A stretch of DNA of 64,000 bases from assembly GCF_904849725.1 (NCBI RefSeq), contig NC_058519.1, forward strand, positions 180,533,703-180,597,702, in the 5' to 3' direction. The DNA comes from Hordeum vulgare subsp. vulgare (lineage: Eukaryota; Streptophyta; Magnoliopsida; Poales; Poaceae). A program made the position numbers and the translations under genes. This document shows, piece after piece, positions 37,680 through 49,031 of the stretch (the first letter of the stretch is position 1; each line of letters opens with the position of its first letter). The notes below the pieces were generated by a model that was not told the origin of the DNA, ran no database searches, and was given only the letters and a program-made list of their open reading frames with translations.

Positions 37680-37895
37680 TATTTCGTAACGACCATTCAT
37701 ATTGGTCATTATCACCTAGAAATAAGGCAGTAGCAGGTGTTGTCCGCTTTATGACCTTTTCCAGTAAGCAAGTGATGACCTTTCTGATGAAAGTGGTCGT
37801 TGGTTTTTGGGGCTAGGACCCCTCCAGACAGCTTACGACCAAATGATGTCAAATGGTCATAGATTTATGACCATTCCTTCCAGCGTCACTAACAA
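37680..37895. repeat. Right sub-terminal repeat region
   Basis: Repeated ATGACC/ACGACC-type hexamers occur in both orientations next to the right terminal repeat, mirroring the left end. Confidence 0.75.
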
Positions 37896-37926
37896 AAGGT
37901 CGTTAGTTGACATATTTCTTGTAGTG
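37896..37926 (-). repeat. Right terminal inverted repeat of the CACTA element
   Basis: It is the inverted copy of 25743-25773, ending TTTCTTGTAGTG. Confidence 0.95.
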
Positions 37927-37929
37927 TGG
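37927..37929. repeat. Target-site duplication TGG, right copy
   Basis: It immediately follows the right CACTA end and matches 25740-25742. Confidence 0.85.
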
Positions 37930-39402
37930 GTGGGATGAGAATATCTATGGTACCGTCTTTCCCTCACCATGCACTAGCACACATGCCTCGGTGTTGCGCA
38001 TGATGGCACCTTGTCTGCGTTCTTCTACACCGCCATGGTGCTTCTCGAAGTACTACGTCCGAACTTGTTATCTAGGATGTACTAGAGGACCACCTTCTTG
38101 TCATCCATTGCCAACAGAGGGATATAATAGCAAAGGGAAGTTTCTTGTTTTGGCAATTTGAAAGAAATAAGGGTTGCTGGATTTATACTGGAGGATGAGC
38201 CAAGAAGCCGAGGGCAAGGAGCCTACAACATGCCAATCGAGAAACTTCTAAATGTACGCCGCTAGGATAAGGACGCACTTCATATCGAGAAACCTATAAA
38301 TGTACGTTAATAGGATAAGGACGTGCTTCATAAATGCATCATCAAAGCAATACATTTTTGTACTTAACACATAATGCTCATACATAGAAGGTGGACCTTC
38401 TTAATTCTTTAAGTTGGAGTGAATGGACATCTATTATATTGTTATTTATGTAGAAGAACTCACAGCTACTACGCTCAATTATTTTTAACTCCTTTTATCT
38501 CTAGGCTCACATGATTCTTTCACAACATTTGAATGAGGTCGTGAGGCAAGCCAAAGTTTCATCTCACGAAGGACACAAGCGACCAGGGTTCACCCATACA
38601 TTCTACCGCTATCGTCAGTTCGCCTTGCCTCTGGGAGCCTCATAGCGCCATGAAGGTGGCTTCAAGAGTCCCTAGTTGGAAACTAACATGTATTTTGCTT
38701 AATTCTAGCATTTGTTAGAGTTCAGCTCATGTGTCTAAAATTCGGTGGCAAGGGGATGGGATGAAAAACGGAGTGGGATAAATTCTCGCCCTCTTATCTT
38801 AGTTCTATGATGTTACTTGGCGTCAATCCATGGTGTGTGTGGACCTTTTGTCACAGCTAGATCATGGACCCCTTTTGTCTATTTTTCATCTAGGTGGTCT
38901 TCGATGACGGTTTTCGGGGGAGTAGTGGACAATGACCATTTGTGCTTTAGTCCTCTGCCTTGTTCTCTATTTGAAGAAGCATAACCAAGTGTGGCTTCGT
39001 CACGAAGCTAGTGAGGCTAGGCTTCGTCGATTATATATGGACTGATTGGGAATGATTTTAAACCCCTCCTTGCTGCATTCTTCCCCAAGACAATCATTTT
39101 GGGGTGGGGGATTCCCCCAAAAGGGAGCTCAAGATTTGTTACAACCCGTCATGGAGACCATGATGAAGGAGGAACAAGGGATTATGATGACGATGATTGT
39201 CGCGTGGATGATGGTGGCGTGTCAGCGGCGGCAGTTCCCTTCCTGTCTCCTTCAAGGTTGCAACTACGGTGGTGTTCTTGACGTGGATGGTGACTGGACA
39301 TGGAGATGAATGGTGAATGAGGTATGATGGCGAATATATAAGAGCTCTCTCTATGCCTCCTCGATTGATGTAGCATTTCTCCTTTAAACCAAGGTGAAAG
39401 GA
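37930..39402. other. Unassigned DNA right of the CACTA element
   Basis: This continues the pre-insertion target locus from 25742. Short frames on both strands lack domains, and I see no LTR ends. Confidence 0.4.
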
Positions 39403-40157
39403 CGTGGATGTCTCCTAGTGGGTGGGTGAATAGGCGCTTTAAAATAATTATGATCTACTCTTGAAAAATATGGAATAAAACTAGCATTTAAATTGTCAGT
39501 CAAAAAACCTAAATCAACTAGGCTTGCCTATGTGCACCAACAAATTAGGCTAAGCAAGATAAACAACTAAGTGATAGCAAGATATATAACATGAAAGAAT
39601 ATGACTATCACAAAGTAAAGTGCATAAGTAAAGGGCTCGGGTAACAAATAACATAGGAATGGACAGACGACAATGTACCCCGAAGTTTACACCCTTGTGC
39701 ATGCTAATGTCCATTTGGAGTAGTGTGGATGCACAATGCTCACCAAGAAACCACCAGGACCACTGCAATCTCCTCACGCCCTCATAGAGTGCAAGATCAC
39801 GTGGTTCCAGTAAGGGACCCTTGAGGGGAGTGATCGAACATGTACCCTTTGGTAACCCTTGGGGGCAGTCACCGAAACCCGTACAAATTCCTCCGGGCAA
39901 TCTCCACAACCTAATTGCAGACCCTGACGCTTGTCCGAACCTCTACACTACATTGATTGAGCTCCGCGACACGCCCAACCAGATAGGGCACCAAAGCACC
40001 CAAGAGGCACATGCTCTAAGGGTAATAAGCTTCTCAAATTTCACTTCCACATTTCATCGTGAAGAACTCAAACCTATGCACCAAATGCAATGGCAAGGGC
40101 GCACGGAGTGCGCAAGTCCCTCTATTACAAATCCCACCAGAATAACTACAGCTATAG
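39403..40157. repeat. Unclassified repeat of a type I associate with Triticeae
   Basis: It starts near GGACGTGGATGTCTCCTAGT and ends near AAATCCCACCAGAATAAC. The phrases match a dispersed sequence I recall from Triticeae genomes, but I cannot assign a class. No coding domain is present. The right edge is where transposase similarity starts. Confidence 0.35.
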
Positions 40158-40159
40158 TG

Positions 40160-40909
40160 AAGAACATTAACTGGGATTTCGGTCTGCCTCTTCTCACCCA
40201 TACCATTGTCTACCACAAGATACCTACAAGACATGCAAATGGGACAATAGTCCAAGTGTGCATACTCCTTCCTAGATAAGGCACATCCTTTCTCATAGGC
40301 ATGTATCTTCACATAGGGCATCTTAAGTACACAAAGTATTTTGTCCGATTGGTACAGGTTTGCAGGCATTACATGGCCTTTGGGTAGAAAGTGTCCAAAT
40401 AGTGTCATCATCGCATAATAGCATTCTCTTCCCAAGTTGATCTGAGCCTTCAAAGCCATTACTTGTGCAATGTCATCCAGCTGACAAGGCTCAATGTGCT
40501 CGTGGAGAGGACGTTTTGAAGACTCCAACATTTAATAGAAGGCCTTTGCAGATTCCTCCATCTCATCGTCTGAATTCCGAGCATCATCAAAGTCTTGCAC
40601 CATGTCTTCGATCCCAGTACCATGCCCGTCGATGCGACGACGAACCACCTCGGCTCTGGTGCGTTGTATAGACTCACCATGAAATGTCCACACTGTATAA
40701 TTAGGCTTAAAACCCCTCCCCTGCAGGTGTTTAATCATTTCAACCTCTTTCCTCTTTTTATAGTTGTCACACCCAGGACAGGGGCACCAGTTTGTTTCCT
40801 GGCCATTTGCAAATGCGGCTTTCAGAAACTACTTGGTTTTTAGAAACCATTCTTTGGTCATCTCTTTCTGACTAGGGTGACCGTTGTACATCCAGGCACG
40901 ATCACTCAT
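40160..40909 (-). pseudogene. TNP2-type transposase, N-terminal fragment
   Basis: From ATG at 40909 the frame begins MSDRAWMYNG and shows the transposase-associated domain with a CPCPGC cysteine cluster. A region matching the start of the TNP2 domain follows, with CPIC near 40230. A stop falls within the first 30 codons and further frame changes occur (frames at 40738-40532 and 40531-40165). The rest of the protein is missing. A second, separate copy of the same region lies at 51371-50739. Confidence 0.75.
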
Positions 40910-41242
40910 CTTGCCTAGTTGAACGCAGGGGCAGAGCTCGTCGAACACCAAGACCTTATAGCAACAAAAACAACTGCACATTTAAATCCAAAGATGAGTA
41001 AGATATCATTATAGTTTTTCTGTCAACCTAACTAAATATTTTACAACAGGATGCCACTGCCAAGTTCTAAAATAACAAATTGCACCGCTGATTTTGTCAA
41101 TGCAGAGGCACACCTACCCGAAATATATGTCATTTAGGGTTCCATCAACGTCGAGGCACCCCTAACCTATATAGATGTCATTTAGTGTTCCATCGAGACG
41201 TGTCGGGCGTCGTGTCTGGGTGTCAACGCGTCGTGTCGGGTG

Positions 41243-41452
41243 TCGTTTTCTTCTTCCTCCTCCTATTTTTTCCTCTTCTTCCTTTTCTTCTTCCTCCTCT
41301 TCTTCCTTCCTTTTCTTCTTCTTCTTCTTCTTCTTTTTCATTTTCTTCTTCTTCTTCTCTTCTTCTTCTTCTTCTTCTTCTTATTCTTCCTTCTTTTCCT
41401 TTTTCTTCGTCTTCTTCTTCTTCTTCTTCTTCTTCTCCTTCTTCTTCTTCTT

Positions 41453-41483
<31 letters not shown>

Positions 41484-41735
41484 TCCTCCTCCTTCTCCTC
41501 CTTCTCCTTCTTCCTCTCCTTCTTCTTATTCTTCTTCTTCTTCTTCTTTCCTTCTAGTCTTCTTCTTTTCTTCTTTTCTTCTTCTTTTCTTCTTATTCTT
41601 CTTCTTCTTCTTCCTTATTTTTATTTTTCATATTCCTTCTTCTCTTCTCCTCCTCCTCCTCCTCTTCTTCTCCTTCTCCTCCTCTTCTCCTCTTCTCCTC
41701 CTCCTCCTCTTCTTCTTCTTCTTCCACTCCTCCTT
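41243..41735. repeat. Large TTC/CTT microsatellite, about 490 bp
   Basis: This is an almost pure pyrimidine stretch of TTC units with occasional CTCC, TTTT and TATT interruptions. It gives artefactual Ser/Phe/Leu-only frames in all three plus-strand frames. It lies upstream of the start codon of the CACTA transposase fragment. Confidence 0.95.
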
Positions 41736-41740
41736 CAAAA

Positions 41741-41925
41741 CTAAACTAAACTACCAACTAAACTAAACTAAACTAAAAAAGGAAAACCACAAATAAAGAA
41801 CAAAAAAGACCAACTAAACTAAACTACCACTAAACTAAACTACCAACTAATAAATTAAACTAATCAACTAAACTACAACAAACTAAACTAAACTAATCAA
41901 CTAAACTACAACAAAAAAAGGTAAA
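41741..41925. repeat. AACT-rich short repeat
   Basis: Iterated ACTAAACTAAACTACC-type units with variable spacing follow the TTC array directly. Confidence 0.85.
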
Positions 41926-41929
41926 AAAA

Positions 41930-42456
41930 ACTGATCTTGGGGGCAGTGGGGGGCCAGGGCGGTGGGGGCGGGGTGGGGGCGGCGACATGGGGTACCGGGC
42001 AGCGGTAGGGGCGCCGAGCGGCGGTAGGGGCACCAAGCGTGGCACGAGACCTGACGCAGGGGAGGAGAGGTGGCCGGTTGCGGTGTGGGGTTGCAGCATA
42101 GGGAGGAGGCCCGATGAGGGGTGGCCGGTTGCGGGGTGGGGGCCGGTGCTGGGAGGAGTGGGTGGCCGGGGCGGGGTGAGGGGCTGGCACGGCTTCGGTG
42201 GTGTGGCGGAGGTGCTCGGGGTGGGCAGGGGCGAGACAGAGAGTGGGAGAGATTGGGAGAGAGTGTGGCGGTGGGGTGGGCGCGCTCATTTTTATGGGGT
42301 CGTCCCCTTTGTCGTCTGCAGGTAGACGGCAAAGGGGTGGAGGCAAACGACAAAGAGAGGGGTGGGGATTAGGGTTGGCGGCGGTCATTAGGGGGTGGGG
42401 CCTTGGTCCTTTATCATCTGCTGGCGGACGAAAAGTGGGGGGGGGGGGCTGGGCCC
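41930..42456. other. GC-rich arm of CACTA relic 2
   Basis: This G-rich segment is open in several frames on both strands, with inverted AGACGGCAAAG-like motifs near 42305-42345. It probably holds the promoter and leader of the transposase. No domain supports its frames. Confidence 0.45.
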
Positions 42457-43930
42457 TGCTACCTCTTGAGCTTGCGTTGGTTTTTCCCTTGAACAGGAAA
42501 GGGTATTACAACACAGTAGCTGTAAGTATTTCCCTTAGTTTGAGAACCAAAGTATCAATCCAGTAGGAGTACCAAGGCAAGTCTCCAAAGTACCTGCGCA
42601 AAAACAAGCAAACTTGGACCCAACGCTACAATGGGGTTGTCCATCCCTTCACGGTTAACTGCAAGGTGAGATCTGAAGGTGGAATGTGCAACAAAGTAAA
42701 AGTGTAGAGCTGAAAATATGATGTGAAGTAGACCCGGGGCCATAGTGTTCACTAGAGAATTGTCTCATGATAGCAAGTATTACGGTGGGTGAACGAATTA
42801 CTGTCGAGCAATTGATAGAACCGCGCAAAGTCATGACGATATCTAAGGCAATGATCATACATATAGGCATCACAACTGAGACAAGTAGACCGATACTTTC
42901 TGCATCTACTACTATTACTCCACACATCGACCGCTATCCAGCTTGCATCTAGTGTATTAAGTTCATGACAAACGGAGTAACGCCTTAAGCAAGATGACAT
43001 GATGTAGAGGGATAAATTCATGCAATAGATATAAACCCCATCTTTTTACCCGTGATGGCAACAACACGATACGTGCCTCGCTACCCCTTCTGTCACTGGG
43101 TGGGGTCACCGCACGGTATGAACCCAAAAGCAAGCACTTCTCCCATTGCAAGAATTATAGATCAAGTTGGCCAGACGAAACCCACAACTCGAAGAGAATT
43201 ACAAGGATACAAAATCATGCATATAAGAGATCAGAGGAAACTCAAATAAGATTCATAGATAATCTGATCATAAATCCACCATTCATCGGATCTCGACAAA
43301 CACAACGCAAAATAAGGTTACATCGGATAGATCTCCATGAAGATCATGGAGAACTTTGTATTGAAGATCCAAGAGAGAGAGAAGCTATCTAGCTACTAGC
43401 TATGGACTTGAAGGTCTGTGGTGAACTACTCACGCATCATCAGAGAGGCAATGGTGTTGATGAAGAAGACCTCCGTGTCCGAATCCCCCCTCCGGCAGGG
43501 CACCAGAACGTGCCACAGATGGTATCTTGCGGAGACAGAAGCTTGCGGCGGCGGAAAAGTATTTTCGTGGCTCTCTCCCGTGGTTTCAGATTTTTTAGGG
43601 AATTTATAGGAGGAAGAACTAGGGCAGGGGAGCCACAGGGGGCTTGTGACCTCCTCCGAGGTCCCCTGCCTTGGTTCTCAAGTTTCGTGCATGTCTTCTA
43701 TTATGGAAAAAATCATTCTGCAGGTTTTATTCTGTTTGGACACCGTTTAGTATTCTCCTCTGAAAAAGGTCAAAAACACGGAAAAAACAGGAACTGGCCC
43801 TTGGCACTGAGTTAATAGGTTAGTCCCAAAAAATATATATAATAGCATATTCATGCATACAAAACATCCAATGTAGACAATATAATAGCATGGAACCATC
43901 AAAAATTATAGATACGTTGGAGACATATCA
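42457..43930 (-). repeat. 3' LTR of the Athila-like element
   Basis: On the plus strand it runs TGCTACC...GACATATCA. It is 44 bp shorter than the other LTR, mainly because of one deletion near 43645. On the minus strand a TATAAATT motif lies at 43608-43601. Scattered substitutions separate the two LTRs. Confidence 0.9.
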
Positions 43931-43946
43931 AGCATCCCCAAGCTTA
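43931..43946 (-). promoter_or_regulatory. Polypurine tract
   Basis: On the minus strand TTAAGCTTGGGGATGCT abuts the start of the 3' LTR, as expected for plus-strand priming. Confidence 0.75.
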
Positions 43947-46689
43947 ACTCCTGCTCGTCCTCGAGTAGGGCAGTGATAAAGACTGAATTTTTTATGTGGA
44001 ATGCTACCTAACATACTTGTCCTTTGTAACTTCTTTCATGTGACATGAATGTTCAGATCCGTAAGATTCAAAACAATAGTTTGCTATTGACATGAAAACA
44101 ATAATACTTCAAGCAAACTAGCAAAGTAATCATGAACTTTTGAAGTAACAAGGCCAAAGAAAGTTATCCCTACAAAATCATATAGTCTGGCTATGCTCCA
44201 TCATCCCCACACAACGAATTTAAATCATGCACAACCCCGGTATTGGCCAAGTAATTGTATTCACCCTCTTACTTTCTCAAATTTTTTCAACTCTCACGCA
44301 ATACATGAGTGTGAGCCATGGATATAGCACTTATAGGTGGAATAGAGTGTGGTGGAGGTTGTGAGGAAAAAAGGGAGGAGATGGTCACATTGACTCGGCG
44401 TATCAAAGGGTTGTGGAGATGCCCATCAATAGATATCAATGTTAATGAGTAGGGATTACCATGCAACGGATGCACGAGAGCTATAAGTGTGTGAAAGCTC
44501 AAAAGAAGAACTAGTGGGTGTGCATCCAACTTGCTTGCTCACGAAGACCTAGGGCAATTTTGAGGAAGCCCATCATTGGAATATACAAGCCAAGTTATAT
44601 AACGAAAATTCCCACTAGTATATGGAAGTGTCAAAAGAAGAGACTCTCAATCATGAAGAACATGGTGCTATTTTGAAGCACACGGGTGGAAAAAGATAGT
44701 AGCATTGTCCCTTCTCTCTTTTTCTCTTATTTTTTTGTTTGGGCTCTTTGGCCTCTTTTCATTTTTTTTCTCAATTTTTTTTGTGGGCATCTTTGGCCTC
44801 TTTTTTATCTCCTCACATGGGACAATGCTCTAATAATGATGATCATCACACTTTTATTTACTCACAACTCAATACTTAGAACAATGATGACTCTATAGGA
44901 AATGCCTCCGGCAGTGTACCGGGATGTGCAACGATCTAGCTTAGTGTATGGAGTTGAAACATCTCGCTAGCTATATTACGATCATGCAATGGCAATATGA
45001 AAGTGACGGCACAAATCATGAGACAGAACGGTGGTAGTTGTGTGGCAATATATCTCGGAATGGCTATGAAAATGCCATAATAGGTAGGTATGGTGGCTGT
45101 TTTGAGGAAGGTATATGGTGGGTTTGTGCATCGGCAAAAATTGCGCAGCACTAGAGAGGCTAGCAATGGTGCAAGGTGAAAGTGCATCTATACCATGGAC
45201 TAACATTAGTCATGGAGAACTCATATACTTATTTCGAAAGTTTTATTAGTAATCGAAACAAAGTGCTAAATGCATACTCCTAGGCGAAGGGTTGGTAGGT
45301 GTTAACCATCGCGCGATCCCGACTGCCACACAAAGGATTACAATCAATAAATCAATTATGCTCCGACTTCCTAACATAGCGGTTCACCATACGTGCATGC
45401 TACGGGAATCACTAACTTCAACACAAGTATTTCTAGATTCACAACACCCTACTAACATGACTCTAATATTATCAAATCCATGTCTCAAAACTAATTGAGA
45501 GGAATCAAACTTCTCTTTACTAATCAATGCACAAGAATATGTAAGTTTTTATTATATCCTCTTTGGATGCCTATCATCTTTAGGACTACTTTCATAGCAC
45601 AAGCTAAATACCAAGTTGCTTAGAGAGAGCACTCTCAAAAAGATATAAGTGAATATCGAGACTTCTTATTTCTCCAAAATATGACACCGCCGTGCTCTAA
45701 AAAGATCTAAGTGAAGCACTAGAGCAAAGTTATCTAGCTCAAAAGATATAAGTGAAGCTCAATGAGTATTCTAGCAAAATCACGATAAGTGCATGTCTCT
45801 CTCAAATAGGTGTGCAGCAAGGATGATTGTGATACAACAAAAAGAAAAGACTCCTGTAATACATGACGCTCCAAGCAAAACACATATCATGTGGTGAATA
45901 AAAATATAGCTCCAAGTAACGTTACCGATGGATTGAAAACGAAAGAGGGGATGCCTTCCCGGGGCATCCCGAAGCTTAGGCTTTTTGGTGTCCTTGAATT
46001 TGGCTTGGGATGCCTTGGGAATCCCCAAGCTTGAGCTCTTTTCACTCTTTATCCCATTGTCCATGAGAACATCACCCAAAACTGGAAAACTTCACAACAC
46101 AAAACTTAAAGAGAAACTCGTGATATCATTAGCACAAGAAAACAAACTACCAACTCTTTAGGTACTGTAGAAAACTTGATTTCTATTTAGTGTTATATTA
46201 CTGTATTCTCACTTTTCCATGGCTAGTACCCCCCCCCCCGATACTATCCATAGTTTCATCAAAATAAGCAATAAACACAACAAAAAAACAGAATCTGTCA
46301 AAAACAGACCAGTCTGTAGCAATCTGCATACTTCGTACAATTCTGGTATCTCAAAAATTCTAAAAATTATGACAATTCGGGAAATTAGCATATAAAACAT
46401 CAGCAAAAAGAATCAACTCAAAATCTCTTTCTAGATAAGAACGAAAAATAATTTTGTGAGGGCAAAGTTTCTGTATTTTTCAACAAGATCAAACAACCAA
46501 CACCAAAACTAGTCATAAAGGTTTTACTTAGCACAAACACAAAAATAAACATAAAAACACAATCATAACAGAATTATGATGGTGTGGAAACAACAAAACA
46601 GAAAGCAAAAAAGCAAAGATCAATTCATTGGGTTGCCTCCCAACAAGTGCTATTGTTTAACGCCCATAGCTAGGCATAAGGCGATAGAA
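43947..46689 (-). other. Long non-coding 3' region of the Athila-like element
   Basis: No RT, RNaseH or integrase motif is visible. Short frames on both strands have no domains. Two further polypurine-like AAGCTT-plus-G-run motifs occur at 45964-45978 and 46021-46035. Confidence 0.65.
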
Positions 46690-48765
46690 TCAAGTATCGT
46701 CGTCTTTGGTACTCAAACCATAAGTAGCCCTCATCATGGATTCATAAGGCAATCTTATTTTATTTTTAGGAAAATATTCCATGCCCTTCTTCAATGGAAA
46801 TTGAAATCTAATATTCCCTTCCTTCATATCGATGATAGCACCAATAGTGCTTAGGAAAGGTCTACCAGGAATGATAGGACATGTCGGATTGCAATCAATA
46901 TCAAGCACAATGAAATCTACGGGTACATAGTTCCTATTTGCAATAATAAGAACATCATTGATACTTCCCATAGGTTTATTAACAGTAGAACCCACAAGAT
47001 GCAAATTAAGAGAGCACTCATCAATCTCATGGAAGCCTAGAACATCACATAAAGACTTTGGAATCGCGGAAACACTAGCACCCAAATCACACTAAGCATT
47101 GCATTCATAGTTTTTGAACTTAATTTTGTTAGTAGGTTCCCACTCATCATGAAGTTTTCTAGGAATAGAAACTTCCAACTCAAGTTTCTCTTCAAGAGAT
47201 TTCATCATAGCATCGACGATATGGTCGGTAAAGGCCTTGTTTTGGCTATAAGCGTGTGGAGAGTTTACCATGGATTACATCAAGGAAATAGATTCAATCA
47301 AAGAGAAACTATCATAATTGAATTCCTTGAAATCCAAAGTAGTAATTTCATTACTACTCAAAGTTTTGATATCCTCTACTCCACTTTCAATGCTTGTAGC
47401 ATCAAGATAGATGGACTACGAATCATTGGGGCGTTTCTCAACTAAAGTGGATTCATATCCAACACCATCATCATTAGGTTTGGCATTAGAAAACAAGGAT
47501 TCAATGGGAGTCACACCAAGCACTTTATGATCTTCGTGATTCTCATCACGAGAACACGGCTTTTTAAGCCATTCATGTCTAGCACGAATTTGGGCGGTTC
47601 TTTCTTTACTCTCATTCATGGAAACACGCATAGCTTTCAAAGTTTCATCCATATTGATCTTGGGAGGATCACATCTCACTTTCATAGTATCTATAGCAAG
47701 AGACATTCTATCAACGGTCCTAGCCAAGTCATCAATTTTGAGTAGTTTTTCTTCTATGGACGCATTCAAAATCTTTTGCGAGTTGATAAACTCTTTAATA
47801 TTACTCTCTAAATCAGAGGGTAATTTGTTGTAATTTCCATGAGCTTTTTTGTAGGAATTGCCAAAGTTATGAGAGGGATTACTAGGAAAAGGCCTAGAAA
47901 TATAGTTACCTCTAGAAGCATTGTTGTGGCCAAAATTATTCCTACCAACAAAATTAACATCCAAGCTCTCATTGCTACTCACAATCAATGAAGACAAGGG
48001 CATATCATTTGGATCTAAAGGAGCACCTTTCCTAGCAAGCAATTTCATTAACTCATCCATCTTAGCACTCAAAGAGTTAATTTCTTCTATAGCATGCACT
48101 TTTTTACTAGCAGGTGACCTTTTCAGTATGCCACTGGGAATAGATTGTCATGATATTTTCTAAGAGTTTTGTGGCGTCTCCTAGTGTGATTTCCATGAAA
48201 GTTCCACCGGAGGCGGAATCCAAGATATTTCTTGAAGCAAAATTCAATCCAGCATAGAAGATTTGTATAATCATCCAAAGACTCAACCATGAGCAGAACA
48301 ATTTCTAATCATCAATTTCATTCTCTCACAAGATTGTGCAACTTGCTCATGATCTATTTTCTTAAAATTCATGATATCATTACGGAGAGAGATAATCTTA
48401 GCCGGTGGAAAATACTTGGATATATAAGCATCTTTACACTTGTTCCAAGAATCAATACTATTTTTGGGCAAAGATGAAAACCAAGTTTTTGCCCAATCTC
48501 GCAATGAGCACGGAAATAGCTTCAGTTTAATCACATCATTATCCACATCTTTCTTCTTTTGCATATCGCATAACTCAATGAAGGTATTAAGATGGGATGC
48601 GGCATCTTCACTAGGAAGGCCGGAAAATTGCTCTTTCATAACAAGATTCAGCAAAGCAGCATTGTTTTCATATGATTCCACACTACTGGCGGGAGCAATC
48701 GGAGTACAAGTAAAATCATTATTATTAGTATTCGAGAAGTCGCAAAGTTTGGTGTTTTCAGTCAT
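46690..48765 (-). pseudogene. gag-protease polyprotein of the Athila-like element, broken
   Basis: The first ATG is at 48765, giving an MTENTKLCDF start. The capsid region (48765-48285) has the Athila-style WFSSLP and AYISKYFPP phrases. A frameshift near 48287 and another near 48105 divide it. The C-terminal gag part continues at 48099-47416. The protease (47085-46690) has a DLGAS active-site motif with an in-frame stop two codons before it, near 47092, and a PGRPFL stretch. Beyond it no RT follows. In related elements gag packages the RNA and protease matures it. Here neither could be made intact. Confidence 0.85.
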
Positions 48766-49002
48766 GGTGACTTCAGCAAGCAGACAAGCACACAAGCGAA
48801 TAGAAAGCAAGCGAAAGAAAAGGCAAACGAAAAAGGCAAATATTTTTGTAATTTTTGTTTTTCAGAAGTGGGGGAGAGGAAAACGAGAGGCAAAAAAATG
48901 CAAGAGATGAGTTTGCGATAGTTACTTGGATAATCTTCACTTAGAACAGTCCCCGGTGCCAGAAATTGACACGTTGGAGGAAGTCTATTCTTGACTTGAT
49001 AC

Positions 49003-49020
49003 TCCCCGGCAAAGGCGCCA
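49003..49020 (-). promoter_or_regulatory. Primer-binding site (Asp-tRNA type)
   Basis: On the minus strand it reads TGGCGCCTTTGCCGGGGA, close to the Asp-tRNA primer site typical of the Athila and Tat lineages. It lies 11 bases inside the 5' LTR edge. Confidence 0.8.
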
Positions 49021-49031
49021 GAAATTCTTCT

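Larger units (their letters stand above)
25743..37926 (-). mobile_element. Complete CACTA (En/Spm-type) DNA transposon, 12.2 kb
   Basis: The left end reads CACTACAAGAAATATGTCAA and the right end is its inverted copy. The terminal inverted repeat runs for about 31 bases without mismatch. A 3 bp TGG occurs at 25740-25742 and again at 37927-37929, the target duplication length expected of this superfamily. Both genes are on the minus strand, with the transposase nearest the right end and an accessory gene nearest the left. Sub-terminal regions are crowded with short ACGACC/ATGACC motifs. With the transposase broken, the element can move only if helped by an intact relative. Confidence 0.95.

Noticed and set aside
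41175..41766. Three long plus-strand frames of almost only Ser, Phe and Leu
   Set aside because: They are translations of the TTC microsatellite in its three phases.
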